Counted from the stretch's first letter, positions 26,160 through 34,983 are shown. The stretch: 64,000 bases of DNA from Gemmatimonadota bacterium (GCA_003169895.1 PNAE01000007.1:1524296-1588295); one strand, 5' to 3'. A program made the numbers and translations. Notes: generated from the sequence alone by a model not told the origin.

Positions 26160-27452
26160 ATGTCCTCGCGACGCAACTTCATGCATTCGCTCGTCGGCGC
26201 CGGTGCCGCCCTCCCCATGTTCCGTTCGACCGCCATCCGCCAGGTGGTCCGGGCCACTGACCGGTTGCGCAGCGCGGACCCGGCCGCCGCCGCCGACGAC
26301 GAGACATACTGGGGCGAAATCCAGCGGGCCTTCGACACCGATCGCACGATGATCAACCTCAACAATGGTGGCGTCTGTCCTTCGCCGACCCACGTGCTCG
26401 AGGCGATGATCCGCGACCTGCGCTTCACCAACGAGCTGCCCGCGCTCCACATGTGGTCGGTGCTGGAGCCGCGCATCGAGAGCGTGCGGCGCGACCTCGC
26501 CCGTGAGTTCGGCTGTGACACCGAGGAGATCGCGATCACCCGCAACGCATCCGAGGGGCTTGAGACGCTGATCCTGGGGCTGGACCTGCAGCCGGGCGAT
26601 GAGGTACTGGCGACCAACCAGAACTACGGCCGCATGCTGACCACGTGGGATCAGCGGGTCCGCCGGCACGGCATCGTCCTCAAGCAGGTCAGCTTCAAGG
26701 TGCCGCCGCCATCGCCTGACTATCTGGTCGACATCTTCCGCCAGGCGATCACGCCCAGGACCCGGGTCATCGAGGTCACCCACATCACCAACCTCACCGG
26801 GCAGATCTTCCCGGTGCGCGAGATCGTGCAGATGGCGCGCGAGCGGAACATCGAGGTGTTCGTGGATGGGGCGCACGCTTTCGCACACTTTCCCTTCAAG
26901 CGCGATGACCTTGGTGCCGACTACTACGGCAGCAGCCTGCACAAGTGGTTGCTGGCACCGATCGGTACCGGACTGCTGTACGTGCGCAAGTCGAAGATCA
27001 AGGGAATGTGGCCGCTGATGGCGGCACCGACATCGATGGATGAGAACATCCGGAAATACGAGGAGATCGGCACGCACCCGGCCGCCAACCACAATGCGAT
27101 TTCAGCGGCACTCGCGTTCCATCGCGCCATCGGCTCGGACCGCAAGATCGCCCGGCTGCGCTACCTCCGCGATCGCTGGGCCAAGCGGCTGCTGGCCGAG
27201 AGTGACCGCGTACGCGTGCCGACGCAAATCGATACGCCATATGCCGGCGCGATTGCCCTGGTGTCCATCGAAGGGCTCGACTGTGGCAAGCTCGGCAGTT
27301 GGCTCCTCGATCAGCATCACGTGGTGACGACGCCGATTGTCCACCCGGAGTTTTCCGGCCTCCGGATCACGCCGAACGTCTACACCACTCCCGACGAGAT
27401 CGACACGTTCGCCGATCTCGTCCTCAAGGCAATCAAGCGGGGCATCGCATAG
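26160..27452 (+). CDS. Tat-exported aminotransferase class V fold protein (isopenicillin-N-epimerase-like)
   Basis: A 430-residue PLP enzyme of the class V/cysteine-desulfurase fold. The N-terminus SSRRNFMHSLVGAGAALPMF looks like a twin-arginine signal, which makes it an exported PLP protein. Cofactor contacts visible are NASEGLETLILGL, the Asp in VFVDGAHAF, and the Schiff-base Lys in SSLHKWLLAPIGTG. Relatives include isopenicillin N epimerase and desulfurase-like proteins; the real substrate is not evident. It lies 25 bases upstream of the phosphofructokinase gene and is probably co-transcribed with it. Confidence 0.85.
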   Translation: MSSRRNFMHSLVGAGAALPMFRSTAIRQVVRATDRLRSADPAAAADDETYWGEIQRAFDTDRTMINLNNGGVCPSPTHVLEAMIRDLRFTNELPALHMWSVLEPRIESVRRDLAREFGCDTEEIAITRNASEGLETLILGLDLQPGDEVLATNQNYGRMLTTWDQRVRRHGIVLKQVSFKVPPPSPDYLVDIFRQAITPRTRVIEVTHITNLTGQIFPVREIVQMARERNIEVFVDGAHAFAHFPFKRDDLGADYYGSSLHKWLLAPIGTGLLYVRKSKIKGMWPLMAAPTSMDENIRKYEEIGTHPAANHNAISAALAFHRAIGSDRKIARLRYLRDRWAKRLLAESDRVRVPTQIDTPYAGAIALVSIEGLDCGKLGSWLLDQHHVVTTPIVHPEFSGLRITPNVYTTPDEIDTFADLVLKAIKRGIA

Positions 27453-27477
27453 TCGATCGCCTGCGAATGCTTGCTTC

Positions 27478-28680
27478 ATGAACCGGCCAAGAAGAGTCGG
27501 CATCCTCACGGCAGGCGGCTTGGCCCCGTGCCTGTCGTCGGCCATCGGCGGGCTGATCGAGCGCTACACCGAGGTCGCCCCCGACATCGACATCCAGTGC
27601 TATCCGGACGGCTACCGCGGGCTGCTCACCGGCGACAGCCTGCCGGTGACGCCAGCGGTGCGGGCGCGCGCCCACATCCTGCACCGCTTCGGTGGTAGTC
27701 CCATCGGCAACAGCCGTATCAAGCTCACCAACGTCGCCGACTGTCTCAAGCGCGGCCTGATCCAGCCAGGCCAGCAACCCCAGCAGGTTGCCGCCGACCG
27801 CCTGGTGAAGGATGGCATCGGCGTGCTGCACACGATCGGCGGGGACGATACCAACATCGCGGCCGCGGCACTCGCCGGGTTTCTCGCCAAACACGGCTAC
27901 CACCTCACGGTCATCGGCCTCCCGAAGACCGTTGACAATGACGTTCACCCGATCCGGCAGAGCCTCGGCGCGTCGACGGCTGCGGATCACGGGGCGACGT
28001 TCTTCGAACATGTCGTCGCCGAACATGGCGCGAATCCACGCATGCTCATCGTGCACGAGGTTATGGGGCGGGGATGCGGCTGGCTCACCGCCGCAACGGC
28101 CCGTGAATACCGACAGCGCCTCGCCCAGAAGGACTTCGTGCCCGAACTCGGGCTGGCTCGCACGAAGCACGAAATCCACGGCGTGTATCTGCCTGAAATG
28201 ACCATCGATCTCCAGGCCGAGGCGGTTCGGTTGCGCCACGTCATGGATCGGTTGGGTTGCGTCAACGTGTTCGTCTCCGAGGGCGCTGGTGTGGCCAGCA
28301 TCGTCCGCGAAATGGAGGCCTCGGGCGAGACCATTCCGCGCGACGCCTTCGGCCACGTCAAGCTCGATCTGGTGAACCCCGGGGCATGGTTCGGAAAGCA
28401 GTTTGCCGCGATGATCGGCGCGGAGAAGACGCTCGTGCAGAAGAGCGGCTACTACGCCCGGTCGGCGCCCGCCAACGACGACGACCTGCGACTGATTCGC
28501 CGTTGCACCGACCTGGCGGTGCAATGCGCCCTCGATGGCACGCCGGGCGTGATCGGTGAAGACGAGGAGCGGGGCGGGGTGCTGCGCGCCATCGAGTTCG
28601 AACGCATCAAGGGGGGCAAGGCGTTCGACGTCGGCACGCCGTGGTTCAGGCAGCAGCTCGCCGAGATCGGCCAGGCTTGA
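27478..28680 (+). CDS. pfp: Pyrophosphate-dependent 6-phosphofructokinase
   Basis: A 400-residue phosphofructokinase from ATG 27478. GGDDTN carries Asp where ATP-dependent enzymes have Gly, and PKTVDND has Lys where ATP enzymes have Gly. Both changes are established markers of pyrophosphate as phosphoryl donor. GRGCGWLTAATA and the late GHVKLDLVNPG segment are also typical. The enzyme interconverts fructose 6-phosphate and fructose 1,6-bisphosphate reversibly, so it can serve both glycolysis and gluconeogenesis. The start is chosen by the domain boundary; the longer track ORF runs into the previous gene. Confidence 0.92.
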   Translation: MNRPRRVGILTAGGLAPCLSSAIGGLIERYTEVAPDIDIQCYPDGYRGLLTGDSLPVTPAVRARAHILHRFGGSPIGNSRIKLTNVADCLKRGLIQPGQQPQQVAADRLVKDGIGVLHTIGGDDTNIAAAALAGFLAKHGYHLTVIGLPKTVDNDVHPIRQSLGASTAADHGATFFEHVVAEHGANPRMLIVHEVMGRGCGWLTAATAREYRQRLAQKDFVPELGLARTKHEIHGVYLPEMTIDLQAEAVRLRHVMDRLGCVNVFVSEGAGVASIVREMEASGETIPRDAFGHVKLDLVNPGAWFGKQFAAMIGAEKTLVQKSGYYARSAPANDDDLRLIRRCTDLAVQCALDGTPGVIGEDEERGGVLRAIEFERIKGGKAFDVGTPWFRQQLAEIGQA

Positions 28681-28724
28681 GTCGCGCTACCTCCACCGAC
28701 GCGTGCATCGCTATTGGCTTTTGG

Positions 28725-28744
28725 CTCAGGTCTCAGGTCTCAGG
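28725..28744. repeat. Three tandem CTCAGGT heptamers between convergent genes
   Basis: CTCAGGT is repeated twice in full and a third time as CTCAGG, in the 73-bp spacer between the phosphofructokinase and aminotransferase 3' ends. No long hairpin is formed. It resembles the iterated short units seen in two other convergent spacers of this window. Confidence 0.5.
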
Positions 28745-28753
28745 CGTCGCACC

Positions 28754-30115
28754 TTACCAAAGATGCTTCCCCTCCCGCACGAAGCTTTGAAATCCATCCC
28801 GATCCCCCGCCGCTTTGCGAATGAGCTCGACTGCCCGTTTCAGATCCTCCAACCCGGTCGCGATCGAGATACGCAGGTAGTGCTGTCCGGCGGAGCCAAT
28901 CCGGCCGAATGAGCCGCGATCCAGTGTCGCCACGTGGTACTGCCACAGCAAGAACATCTGGAACAGCGTGGAGGGACTGGTCCGATCATGGTCTGCCACC
29001 GGGAGTTTGGCATGCGCCTCGACCGCGTCGAGCGATTCGCACACGCCGGCGATGCTGGGGAACAGGTAGAACGCGCCACCCGGCGTCCCACAGTGGATCC
29101 CAGGGATGGCATTGAGGCCCGCCACCATCATGTCGCGCCGCTCCTGGAACGCCGCGACCATTGTCGCGATCGAGATTTCGCTCTCGGGCGACTCGAGCGC
29201 AACCTTCGCGCCCATCTGGTTGTATGCCGGGATGCAGGAGAAGTAGTTGATGTTGAGGTTCTTGAAGATCACCGCCTCTGCCACCGTCGGAAACACCGCC
29301 CAACCGACGCGCCCACCCGTCCAGGCATAGGACTTGGACGCACCACTCGCGATGATGGTGCGCTCGGCCATTCCCGGGAGCGACGCGATCGACAGGTGCC
29401 GGTGATGGTCGAAGAGGATGTTCTCGTAGATCTCATCGGAATAAACCCGCGTGTTCACGGGCGCCTTGCGCTGGATCACTGCGGCGATGCTCTCGAGCTG
29501 CTCGCGGGTGGCCACGCCGCCGGTGGGATTCGAGGGAAAATTGAGTACAATCAGACGGGTACGCGGCGTGATCAGCGGCTCGATATCGGTGCCGGTAAAC
29601 GAGAAATTCGCTTCCTCGCGCAGTTGCAACGGCACCGGCTTCGCGTCGAGATACGTCGTGAATGACTCGTAGATCGGGAACCCGGGAGACGGATAGATGA
29701 CCTCGTCGCCCGGATTGCAGTAGGTCTGCTGGGACAGGCCGATCGACGGCTTGCCGCCCGGGAAGACCACGACGCGATCCGGCGTCACCGCGATGCCGCG
29801 CGTCCGGCTCACCTGGACTGCAATCGCCTCACGCAGCGGCAGGATTCCCTGCGGGTCGACATAGTGGGTCATGTCGAGGTCAATGCACCGCTTCACCTCC
29901 GCGACGATATGCGGTGCCAGGTGAAAATCCGGCTCGCCGAGGTTGCACTTGATCACGCGGTGGCCGGCATCCTCGATGGCACGGATGTACGGGCCGACCT
30001 TGAAGGCGTTCTCGGTCCCGATGCGGTTGGTGCGGTCGGAGAAGAAACCCGCGGGCAGGCTTGCTGGCGCGGCCGCAGGGCCGTCGGATGCGGCGTGCTT
30101 CGCGGGCACGGTCAT
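28754..30115 (-). CDS. Pyridoxal-phosphate aminotransferase class I/II
   Basis: A fold-type I aminotransferase of about 453 residues. It shows the substrate and PLP signatures CNLGEPDFHL, LNFPSNPTGG, YSDEIYENILF and the Schiff-base Lys in SGASKSYAWTGGRVGW, plus the C-terminal LRISIA with the carboxylate-binding Arg. It is most like the aspartate/aromatic aminotransferase branch. I prefer ATG 30115 (CGGGAG nine bases upstream) over the track start at 30145, which lacks a ribosome site; the domain does not decide this. The region LPVADHDRTSPSTLFQMFLL is a small insertion before the last domain. It is divergent from the acyl-CoA dehydrogenase gene across about 120 bp. Confidence 0.88.
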   Translation of the reverse strand: MTVPAKHAASDGPAAAPASLPAGFFSDRTNRIGTENAFKVGPYIRAIEDAGHRVIKCNLGEPDFHLAPHIVAEVKRCIDLDMTHYVDPQGILPLREAIAVQVSRTRGIAVTPDRVVVFPGGKPSIGLSQQTYCNPGDEVIYPSPGFPIYESFTTYLDAKPVPLQLREEANFSFTGTDIEPLITPRTRLIVLNFPSNPTGGVATREQLESIAAVIQRKAPVNTRVYSDEIYENILFDHHRHLSIASLPGMAERTIIASGASKSYAWTGGRVGWAVFPTVAEAVIFKNLNINYFSCIPAYNQMGAKVALESPESEISIATMVAAFQERRDMMVAGLNAIPGIHCGTPGGAFYLFPSIAGVCESLDAVEAHAKLPVADHDRTSPSTLFQMFLLWQYHVATLDRGSFGRIGSAGQHYLRISIATGLEDLKRAVELIRKAAGDRDGFQSFVREGKHLW

Positions 30116-30234
30116 GGCGCGGAACTCCCGGCCGGGGGTGACCATCTTAATCCAAAGCTAACCGAGCCTTGCCACTCCCGCGCTTCGTCGACTAACATCG
30201 GAGGCTGGGTTAACGACCGACGCGGGATGTCCTT

Positions 30235-31392
30235 CTGGATTTCAGCCTGACCGAGGAACAAGAGCTCCTCAAGCAGACCGTCCGTGATTTCGCGGAGCGC
30301 GAGATCGGGCCGCATGCGCGCGAATGGGATGAGCGGCAGGAATTCCCGCGCGACGTCTTCACCAAGGCCGGTGAGTTGGGCCTGATGGGTGCGGTATGGC
30401 CGCCGGAGTATGGCGGCGCCGGCCTCTCGACGCTTGACTACGCGATCGTGATCGAGGAGCTCGCTCGCGTGGATGCGGGAGTCGCGCTCTCCATCGCGGC
30501 GCACAATAGCCTCTGCTCGGGGCACATCTACCTCGCCGGCACCGAGGAACAGAAGCAGAAATACCTGGTGCCGCTTGCCCGGGGCGAAAAGGTCGGCGCG
30601 TGGGGCCTGACGGAGAACAGCGCGGGATCCGACGCCGGCGGCACCCGGACGACGGCCGTCCGCGACGGCGACCATTGGGTGCTGAACGGGTCCAAGCAGT
30701 TCATTACGAACGGCCGCACCGGCGACGTCGCCGTGATCATGGCGGTGACCGACCGGTCGAAGGCCAAGCGCGGCATCTCCGCCTTCATCGTCGAGAAGGG
30801 CACACCGGGATTCCGGGCCGGAAAGAAGGAAGACAAACTCGGCGTGCGCTCGTCAGAAACCGTCGAGCTGGTGTTCGAGAACTGTCGCGTGCCGGCCGAG
30901 AACCTGCTTGGCGATGAGGGCAACGGCTTCATCGATACGCTGCGGATCCTCGACCGGGGTCGCATCGGCATCGCGTCGTTCTCCCTCGGCATCGCCCAGG
31001 CGTCGTTGGAAGCTTCGATCAGGTACGCGAAGGACCGGCGCCAGTTCGGGCACGCCATTGGCGAGTTCCAGGCCATCCAGTTCAAAATCGCGGACATGGC
31101 CACCCAGGTGGCCGCTGCGCGGCTGCTCACGTGGCGGGCAGCGACCCTGCGCGACACTGGCAAGCCCCACACGCTCGAGTCCTCCATGGCCAAGCTGTTC
31201 GCCAGTGAAGTCGGTGTCGCCGCGTCGATCGATGCCGTGCAGATCCATGGTGGTTACGGCTTCCTCAAGGAGTTTACGGTGGAGCGCTACCTGCGCGATT
31301 CCAAGCTTGGCACGATCGGCGAGGGTACCAGCGAGGTCCAACGCCTGGTGATTGCGCGCGAACTGCTCGGCGTTCGCGCGATGCTCCGCTGA
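30235..31392 (+). CDS. Acyl-CoA dehydrogenase (apparent CTG start)
   Basis: The track ORF begins at an internal ATG (30376), but the frame is open upstream to a TAA at 30211. It encodes the normal N-terminus [20 protein letters not shown]. No ATG, GTG or TTG lies in that frame segment, and CTG at 30235 yields the family-typical MDFSLTEEQ. The protein is then 385 residues, the standard length. Motifs include [15 protein letters not shown] (FAD/substrate loop), KQFITNG, the QIHGGYGF signature and a Glu-containing [17 protein letters not shown] at the catalytic end. It oxidises an acyl-CoA to the 2-enoyl-CoA and passes electrons to ETF. CGGGA lies about seven bases before the CTG. The gene is followed eight bases later by the malic-enzyme gene. 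Confidence 0.88.
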   Translation: MDFSLTEEQELLKQTVRDFAEREIGPHAREWDERQEFPRDVFTKAGELGLMGAVWPPEYGGAGLSTLDYAIVIEELARVDAGVALSIAAHNSLCSGHIYLAGTEEQKQKYLVPLARGEKVGAWGLTENSAGSDAGGTRTTAVRDGDHWVLNGSKQFITNGRTGDVAVIMAVTDRSKAKRGISAFIVEKGTPGFRAGKKEDKLGVRSSETVELVFENCRVPAENLLGDEGNGFIDTLRILDRGRIGIASFSLGIAQASLEASIRYAKDRRQFGHAIGEFQAIQFKIADMATQVAAARLLTWRAATLRDTGKPHTLESSMAKLFASEVGVAASIDAVQIHGGYGFLKEFTVERYLRDSKLGTIGEGTSEVQRLVIARELLGVRAMLR

Positions 31393-31400
31393 CGCCCGGC

Positions 31401-33980
31401 ATGCCTGACCCCGCCGGTCCCGGCGGCGAACGTCCGCTCAGCGAGGCGATGCGCCACCGGCAGCAGTACGCCGGATTGATTGGTGTCGCGTCCAAGATGC
31501 GCATCACCGATGCCAGCGTGCTCAGCACGATCTACACGCCCGGTGTCGCCCAGCCGTGTCTCGACATCCAGAAATCCCCGGTGGAGTCATTCGCGCAGAC
31601 GATGCGCGGCAACACCGTCGCGATCGTCTCCGACGGCTCCGCCGCCTTCGGACTCGGCATGGTCGGCCCGGAGGCGATTCTTCCCGTCATGGAAGGGAAG
31701 AGCGTCGTGTTCAAGACCTTCGCCGGAGTCGACGCCCTTCCGATCTGCCTCAGCACGCATGACATCAGCGAAATCGTCGAGACCGTGATCGGCCTCGCCC
31801 CGACGTTCGGCGGCATCTGCCTGGAGGACATCGTCGCGCCGGCGTGCCTTACGATCGGCGAGGAATTGCAGCGCGCGATGAACATTCCGGTGATCAACAA
31901 TCACCGGGAAGCGGTGGCCGTCGGCGTACTCGCCGGCGTGCTCAACGCGCTCAAGATCGTGGACAAGAAGGCGGAGGCGGTCAAGGTCGTCATCAACGGC
32001 AGCGGTGCCGCCGGGATCGGGACCGCCGAGATGCTGCTCAGGATCGGGGTCCGCAACATCATCGTCTGCGACCGCCATGGCGCGCTGTCGCCATATCGAC
32101 CGCAGACGATGCACTGGGCCAAGTGGGAACTCGCCAAGAAGACCAATCCCGACCGGATGCGTGGCGATCTCGCGACCGTCATCACGGGCGCGGATCTGTT
32201 CATCGGGTTTTCCGTCGGTGACGTCGTCACGCCGGAGATGATCCGCAGTATGGCGATCCGGCCGATCGTCTTCGCGTTCGCGGGACCGGTGCCCGAAATC
32301 GAGCCGGCCGCGGCCTACGCCGCCGGTGCAGCGGTCGTGGCCACTGCGCAGTCGCAGTACGCCAACCAGATGGACATCGCGTCGGTGTTCCCGGGCCTCT
32401 TCCGCGGTTTGCTCGATGTTCGCGCCCGTCGGGTGAACGACCAGATGCTCCTCGCCGCCGCCGAGGCCTTGGCAGCCCTTGTGTCCGAAGATGAACTCTC
32501 CCACAACTATATCGTGCCCAAGGTGCTCGACTTCCGGGCGGCGCCGGCGATCGCGCAGGCCGTCGCCGCGGCGGCCATCGGCACGGGCGTCGCCAAGGTC
32601 GCGACGGATCCCGAATGGATCGCGGAACGCACCCGCCATTTCATTCGCGAGGGCCGCTTCCCGGTTCCGGAGCCGTCGGTTGACGACACCGCCTCCTACG
32701 CCGAGCAATCGGTGGACCTGCACCGGCGATACCAGGGCGTGCTCGAGATCAAGAGCAAGGTGCCGATCACCGACGACCACATCCTGAGCCTGTTCTACCT
32801 GCCGCCGGGCGCAGTTGAGCCGGCGGAGCGAATCGCGCAACACCCTGACTGGGTGTACGACTACACGATCAAGCGCAATCTCGTCGCCATTGTCTCGGAC
32901 GGCTCCGCGGTACTGGGCCTCGGCAACATCGGTGCCCGCGCCGCGATGCCGGTCATGGAAGGCAAGTCGGTCCTGTTCCATACCTTTGCCGGTGTCGAGG
33001 CATTCCCGATCTGCATCGCGACGCAGGATCCGGATGAAATTGTCGCGATCGTCAAGCGCCTGGAACCGACGTTCGGCGGCGTGAATCTGGAGGACATTTC
33101 CGCGCCGCGGTGTTTCCATATCGAGGAGCGCCTGAAGCGGGAGACGAGCATCCCGATCTTCCACGACGACCAGCATGGTACTGCGGTGGTGGTACTCGCC
33201 GGCGTGATGAACGCGTGCCGGGTCACTGGTCGGGCGTTGCGCGATCTCGCCATCGTGGTCAACGGCGCGGGCGCCAGCGCCATCGCGGTGAGCAAGTTGT
33301 TGATCAGCGTCGGCGTCGGCGACGTGGTTCTTTGCGACACCACGGGCACGATCTACCGGGGCCGCGCCAAGGGAATGAACCCGATCAAGGAAGAGATGGC
33401 GGCGATCACCAACCGGGGCGACGTGCGCGGCACGCTGGCCGACGCCATGCGCGGGCGCGACCTGTTCATCGGCCTGTCGGCGGCGGGTGCCGCCACGGCG
33501 GACATGGTGCGGAACATGAACCCGCACCCGATGGTGTTCGCGCTGGCCAATCCGACGCCGGAGATCTTTCCCGACGAGGCCAAGGGCGCCGGTGCTGCCA
33601 TCTGTGCCACAGGGCGCAGCGACCTGCCCAATCAGGTCAACAACTCGCTCGCATTTCCGGGCATCTTCCGGGGCGCGCTCGACACGCGTGCCCGGCAAAT
33701 CACCGATCCGATGAAGATCGCCGCGGCGCACGCGATCGCGGCGAGTGTCACCGAGGCCCAGCTGGGCCCGGATTTCATCATTCCCGGGGCGATGGATTTT
33801 TCGGTCGCACCACGCGTGGCGATGGCCGTCGCGCGCGTGGCAATGGAGAGCGGGGAGGCGCGGCAGACGGTGGAGCTCGCGGTCGTCGCGGCGCGCTGCC
33901 ACGGCTTTGCATACGAGGGCGGACGCCGGGCAGCCGAAGGCGGCGACACGCCCGACGCGCCCGGACCGGGGGTGCGCTAA
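31401..33980 (+). CDS. Tandem malic enzyme: degenerate first module fused to intact second module
   Basis: An 859-residue protein made of two complete malic-enzyme modules (about 1-430 and 435-840), not a malic enzyme plus phosphotransacetylase. Module 1 keeps the catalytic Tyr (IYTPGVA, Tyr45), MEGK and the NAD motif GSGAAG. However, the DDQHGT metal-binding segment is replaced by NNHREA (residues 166-171), so one metal ligand is lost. Module 2 keeps LEDI, MEGK and DDQHGT (589-594), the Tyr in FYLPPGA (Tyr466, with one inserted residue) and NQVNNSLAFPGIFRGALD. Its nucleotide motif is GAGASA, a GxGxxA form often linked with NADP. Module 2 is therefore probably the active oxidative decarboxylase (malate to pyruvate) and module 1 structural or regulatory. 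The gene lies downstream of the acyl-CoA dehydrogenase, and the mobile element is inserted at its stop codon. Confidence 0.88.
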   Translation: MPDPAGPGGERPLSEAMRHRQQYAGLIGVASKMRITDASVLSTIYTPGVAQPCLDIQKSPVESFAQTMRGNTVAIVSDGSAAFGLGMVGPEAILPVMEGKSVVFKTFAGVDALPICLSTHDISEIVETVIGLAPTFGGICLEDIVAPACLTIGEELQRAMNIPVINNHREAVAVGVLAGVLNALKIVDKKAEAVKVVINGSGAAGIGTAEMLLRIGVRNIIVCDRHGALSPYRPQTMHWAKWELAKKTNPDRMRGDLATVITGADLFIGFSVGDVVTPEMIRSMAIRPIVFAFAGPVPEIEPAAAYAAGAAVVATAQSQYANQMDIASVFPGLFRGLLDVRARRVNDQMLLAAAEALAALVSEDELSHNYIVPKVLDFRAAPAIAQAVAAAAIGTGVAKVATDPEWIAERTRHFIREGRFPVPEPSVDDTASYAEQSVDLHRRYQGVLEIKSKVPITDDHILSLFYLPPGAVEPAERIAQHPDWVYDYTIKRNLVAIVSDGSAVLGLGNIGARAAMPVMEGKSVLFHTFAGVEAFPICIATQDPDEIVAIVKRLEPTFGGVNLEDISAPRCFHIEERLKRETSIPIFHDDQHGTAVVVLAGVMNACRVTGRALRDLAIVVNGAGASAIAVSKLLISVGVGDVVLCDTTGTIYRGRAKGMNPIKEEMAAITNRGDVRGTLADAMRGRDLFIGLSAAGAATADMVRNMNPHPMVFALANPTPEIFPDEAKGAGAAICATGRSDLPNQVNNSLAFPGIFRGALDTRARQITDPMKIAAAHAIAASVTEAQLGPDFIIPGAMDFSVAPRVAMAVARVAMESGEARQTVELAVVAARCHGFAYEGGRRAAEGGDTPDAPGPGVR

Positions 33981-33982
33981 CC
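33975..33982. repeat. Target-site duplication, left copy (CGCTAACC)
   Basis: CGCTAACC directly abuts the left inverted repeat and recurs directly after the right one at 37990-37997. It contains the TAA stop codon of the malic-enzyme gene. Eight bases is the typical duplication size for IS1-family transposition. Confidence 0.92.
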
Positions 33983-34010
33983 GGTGGTGGGTCACTTTGA
34001 GCCGTGACAA
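33983..34010 (+). repeat. Left terminal inverted repeat (28 bp)
   Basis: It begins GGTGGTGGGTCACTTTGAGC and continues to GTGACAA. The reverse complement is found without mismatch at 37962-37989. The repeat also contains its own imperfect inverted core (GTCAC...GTGAC), a possible transposase contact. Confidence 0.93.
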
Positions 34011-34148
34011 AGGGGGGCGTGGCGCGGTCCGTGAGACTGGGCTTCGGCGCGACGATATGCGCGTTCGGGGTCCTTTGATGGTCATTAATGGGAGGTACCG
34101 CCCTTGACGGGGAGCGCCTCTTGGTCGAAGCTACTGGTGTGGATAGAT

Positions 34149-34164
34149 TGTGAAAACGTTCACA
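34149..34164. promoter_or_regulatory. Palindrome TGTGAA-N4-TTCACA ahead of the DUF3467-like gene
   Basis: A perfect 6+6 inverted repeat with a 4-base centre (TGTGAAAACGTTCACA), 12 bases upstream of the preferred GTG start at 34177. Its size and position suit a dimeric repressor, possibly autoregulation by a product of the adjoining module. The assignment is inferred. Confidence 0.4.
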
Positions 34165-34176
34165 AAGGGAACACCA

Positions 34177-34458
34177 GTGGCTGATTCAGACGTACCCGAA
34201 CTTTACTGCGATGGTGCGCAGGTCGGGCTCACCCCTTTTACCGCCATACTCTCGCTGACGATGCAACCTTCGGGTCAGACGGGGCAGATGCCACCGACCA
34301 GGGTGGCGAATATCCGCATGAGCTTGGAGCACGCGAAGGTGATGGCAATCGTGCTTAAGAAGCAGATCAAGGCTTACGAAGCGCAAACTGGCGTCGATAT
34401 CCAGCTTCCCGCGCAGTTGTATCAGCAGCTCGGAATCAGCAAACAGGAGGACTGGTAA
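34177..34458 (+). CDS. DUF3467-like protein (element passenger)
   Basis: The track starts at GTG 34150. I prefer GTG 34177, which has AAAGGGA six bases upstream and gives MADSDVPELYCDG, 93 residues. The core (VGLTPFTAILSLTM; RVANIRMSLEHAKVMAIVLKKQIKAYEAQTG) matches the DUF3467 pattern: an N-terminal strand pair and a C-terminal MSxEHAK helix. DUF3467 has no established function. It is one base pair away from the next gene and forms a three-gene unit with it and the RelE-like gene. Codon use is more AT-rich than in chromosomal neighbours. Confidence 0.6.
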   Translation: MADSDVPELYCDGAQVGLTPFTAILSLTMQPSGQTGQMPPTRVANIRMSLEHAKVMAIVLKKQIKAYEAQTGVDIQLPAQLYQQLGISKQEDW

Positions 34459-34459
34459 A

Positions 34460-34669
34460 ATGACACAGCTACAGAAAAACATTGAGGCGCCGGTGGAGTG
34501 GTCTCAGCCGCTCACGAATATGCCGTCGCGACACGCCAACCTAACAGAAACACTCGATGCTGTGATGCATGGGATCGCTCAGGCAGCGAGAGGCGAAGGT
34601 ACGCACATCGATCCTGATACGCTGCCGACCGATGACGACCGGAGGAATACTGACCGTCGCCGCAGCTAG
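34460..34669 (+). CDS. Small hypothetical protein, candidate antitoxin
   Basis: A 69-residue protein with AGGAGG upstream of its ATG. Its stop overlaps the GTG start of the RelE-like gene. The sequence has a central helix (LTETLDAVMHGIAQAA) and a charged, probably disordered C-terminus (TDDDRRNTDRRRS). No known antitoxin family was recognised. The antitoxin idea rests only on size, overlap and position before a RelE-like toxin. Confidence 0.5.
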   Translation: MTQLQKNIEAPVEWSQPLTNMPSRHANLTETLDAVMHGIAQAARGEGTHIDPDTLPTDDDRRNTDRRRS

Positions 34670-34983
34670 TGCCCGTCCCCGGCGCTCCGTTTCGCCTAAA
34701 GCTGACCCCTGACGCCGAGACGAGTTGGAATGCGTTGGCAACGAGCGATCAGGGAAAGTGGAAAAAGGTCAATAAGGCTCTAAAATACCTCAAGAACGAT
34801 CCAGGTCATCGGAGCCTAGCCGCACATAAATGGGATACACTTCGAGGCCGCGCACCGGATGGCGGAGATATTTGGACCGCCTACGCCGAAAACAATACAC
34901 CATCGGCGTGGCGCATCTTCTTCTTCTACGACAGCCGTGACCCCGGACTCATCTATGTCACCACGATAGAGCCGCATAGTTAG
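34669..34983 (+). CDS. RelE/ParE-like toxin family protein (element passenger)
   Basis: A 104-residue protein starting at GTG 34669, overlapping the preceding stop. It shows the order of a RelE-type fold: N-terminal strand (FRLKLTPDAETSW), basic helices (KWKKVNKALKYLKNDPGHRSL), and a strand bundle (DIWTAYAEN; AWRIFFFYD) with a C-terminal IYVTTIEPHS. In this family the WRIFF...YV region holds the active-site strands. If active it would cleave mRNA on the ribosome or poison gyrase, and could stabilise the element. Its 3' end overlaps the transposase 3' end by four bases (convergent). Confidence 0.6.
   Translation: MPVPGAPFRLKLTPDAETSWNALATSDQGKWKKVNKALKYLKNDPGHRSLAAHKWDTLRGRAPDGGDIWTAYAENNTPSAWRIFFFYDSRDPGLIYVTTIEPHS

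Noticed and set aside
31587-34085. 832-residue minus-strand ORF antisense to the malic-enzyme gene
   Set aside because: It is a shadow of a GC-rich coding frame, rich in Arg/Asp/His with no recognisable domain; the plus strand encodes a clear enzyme.
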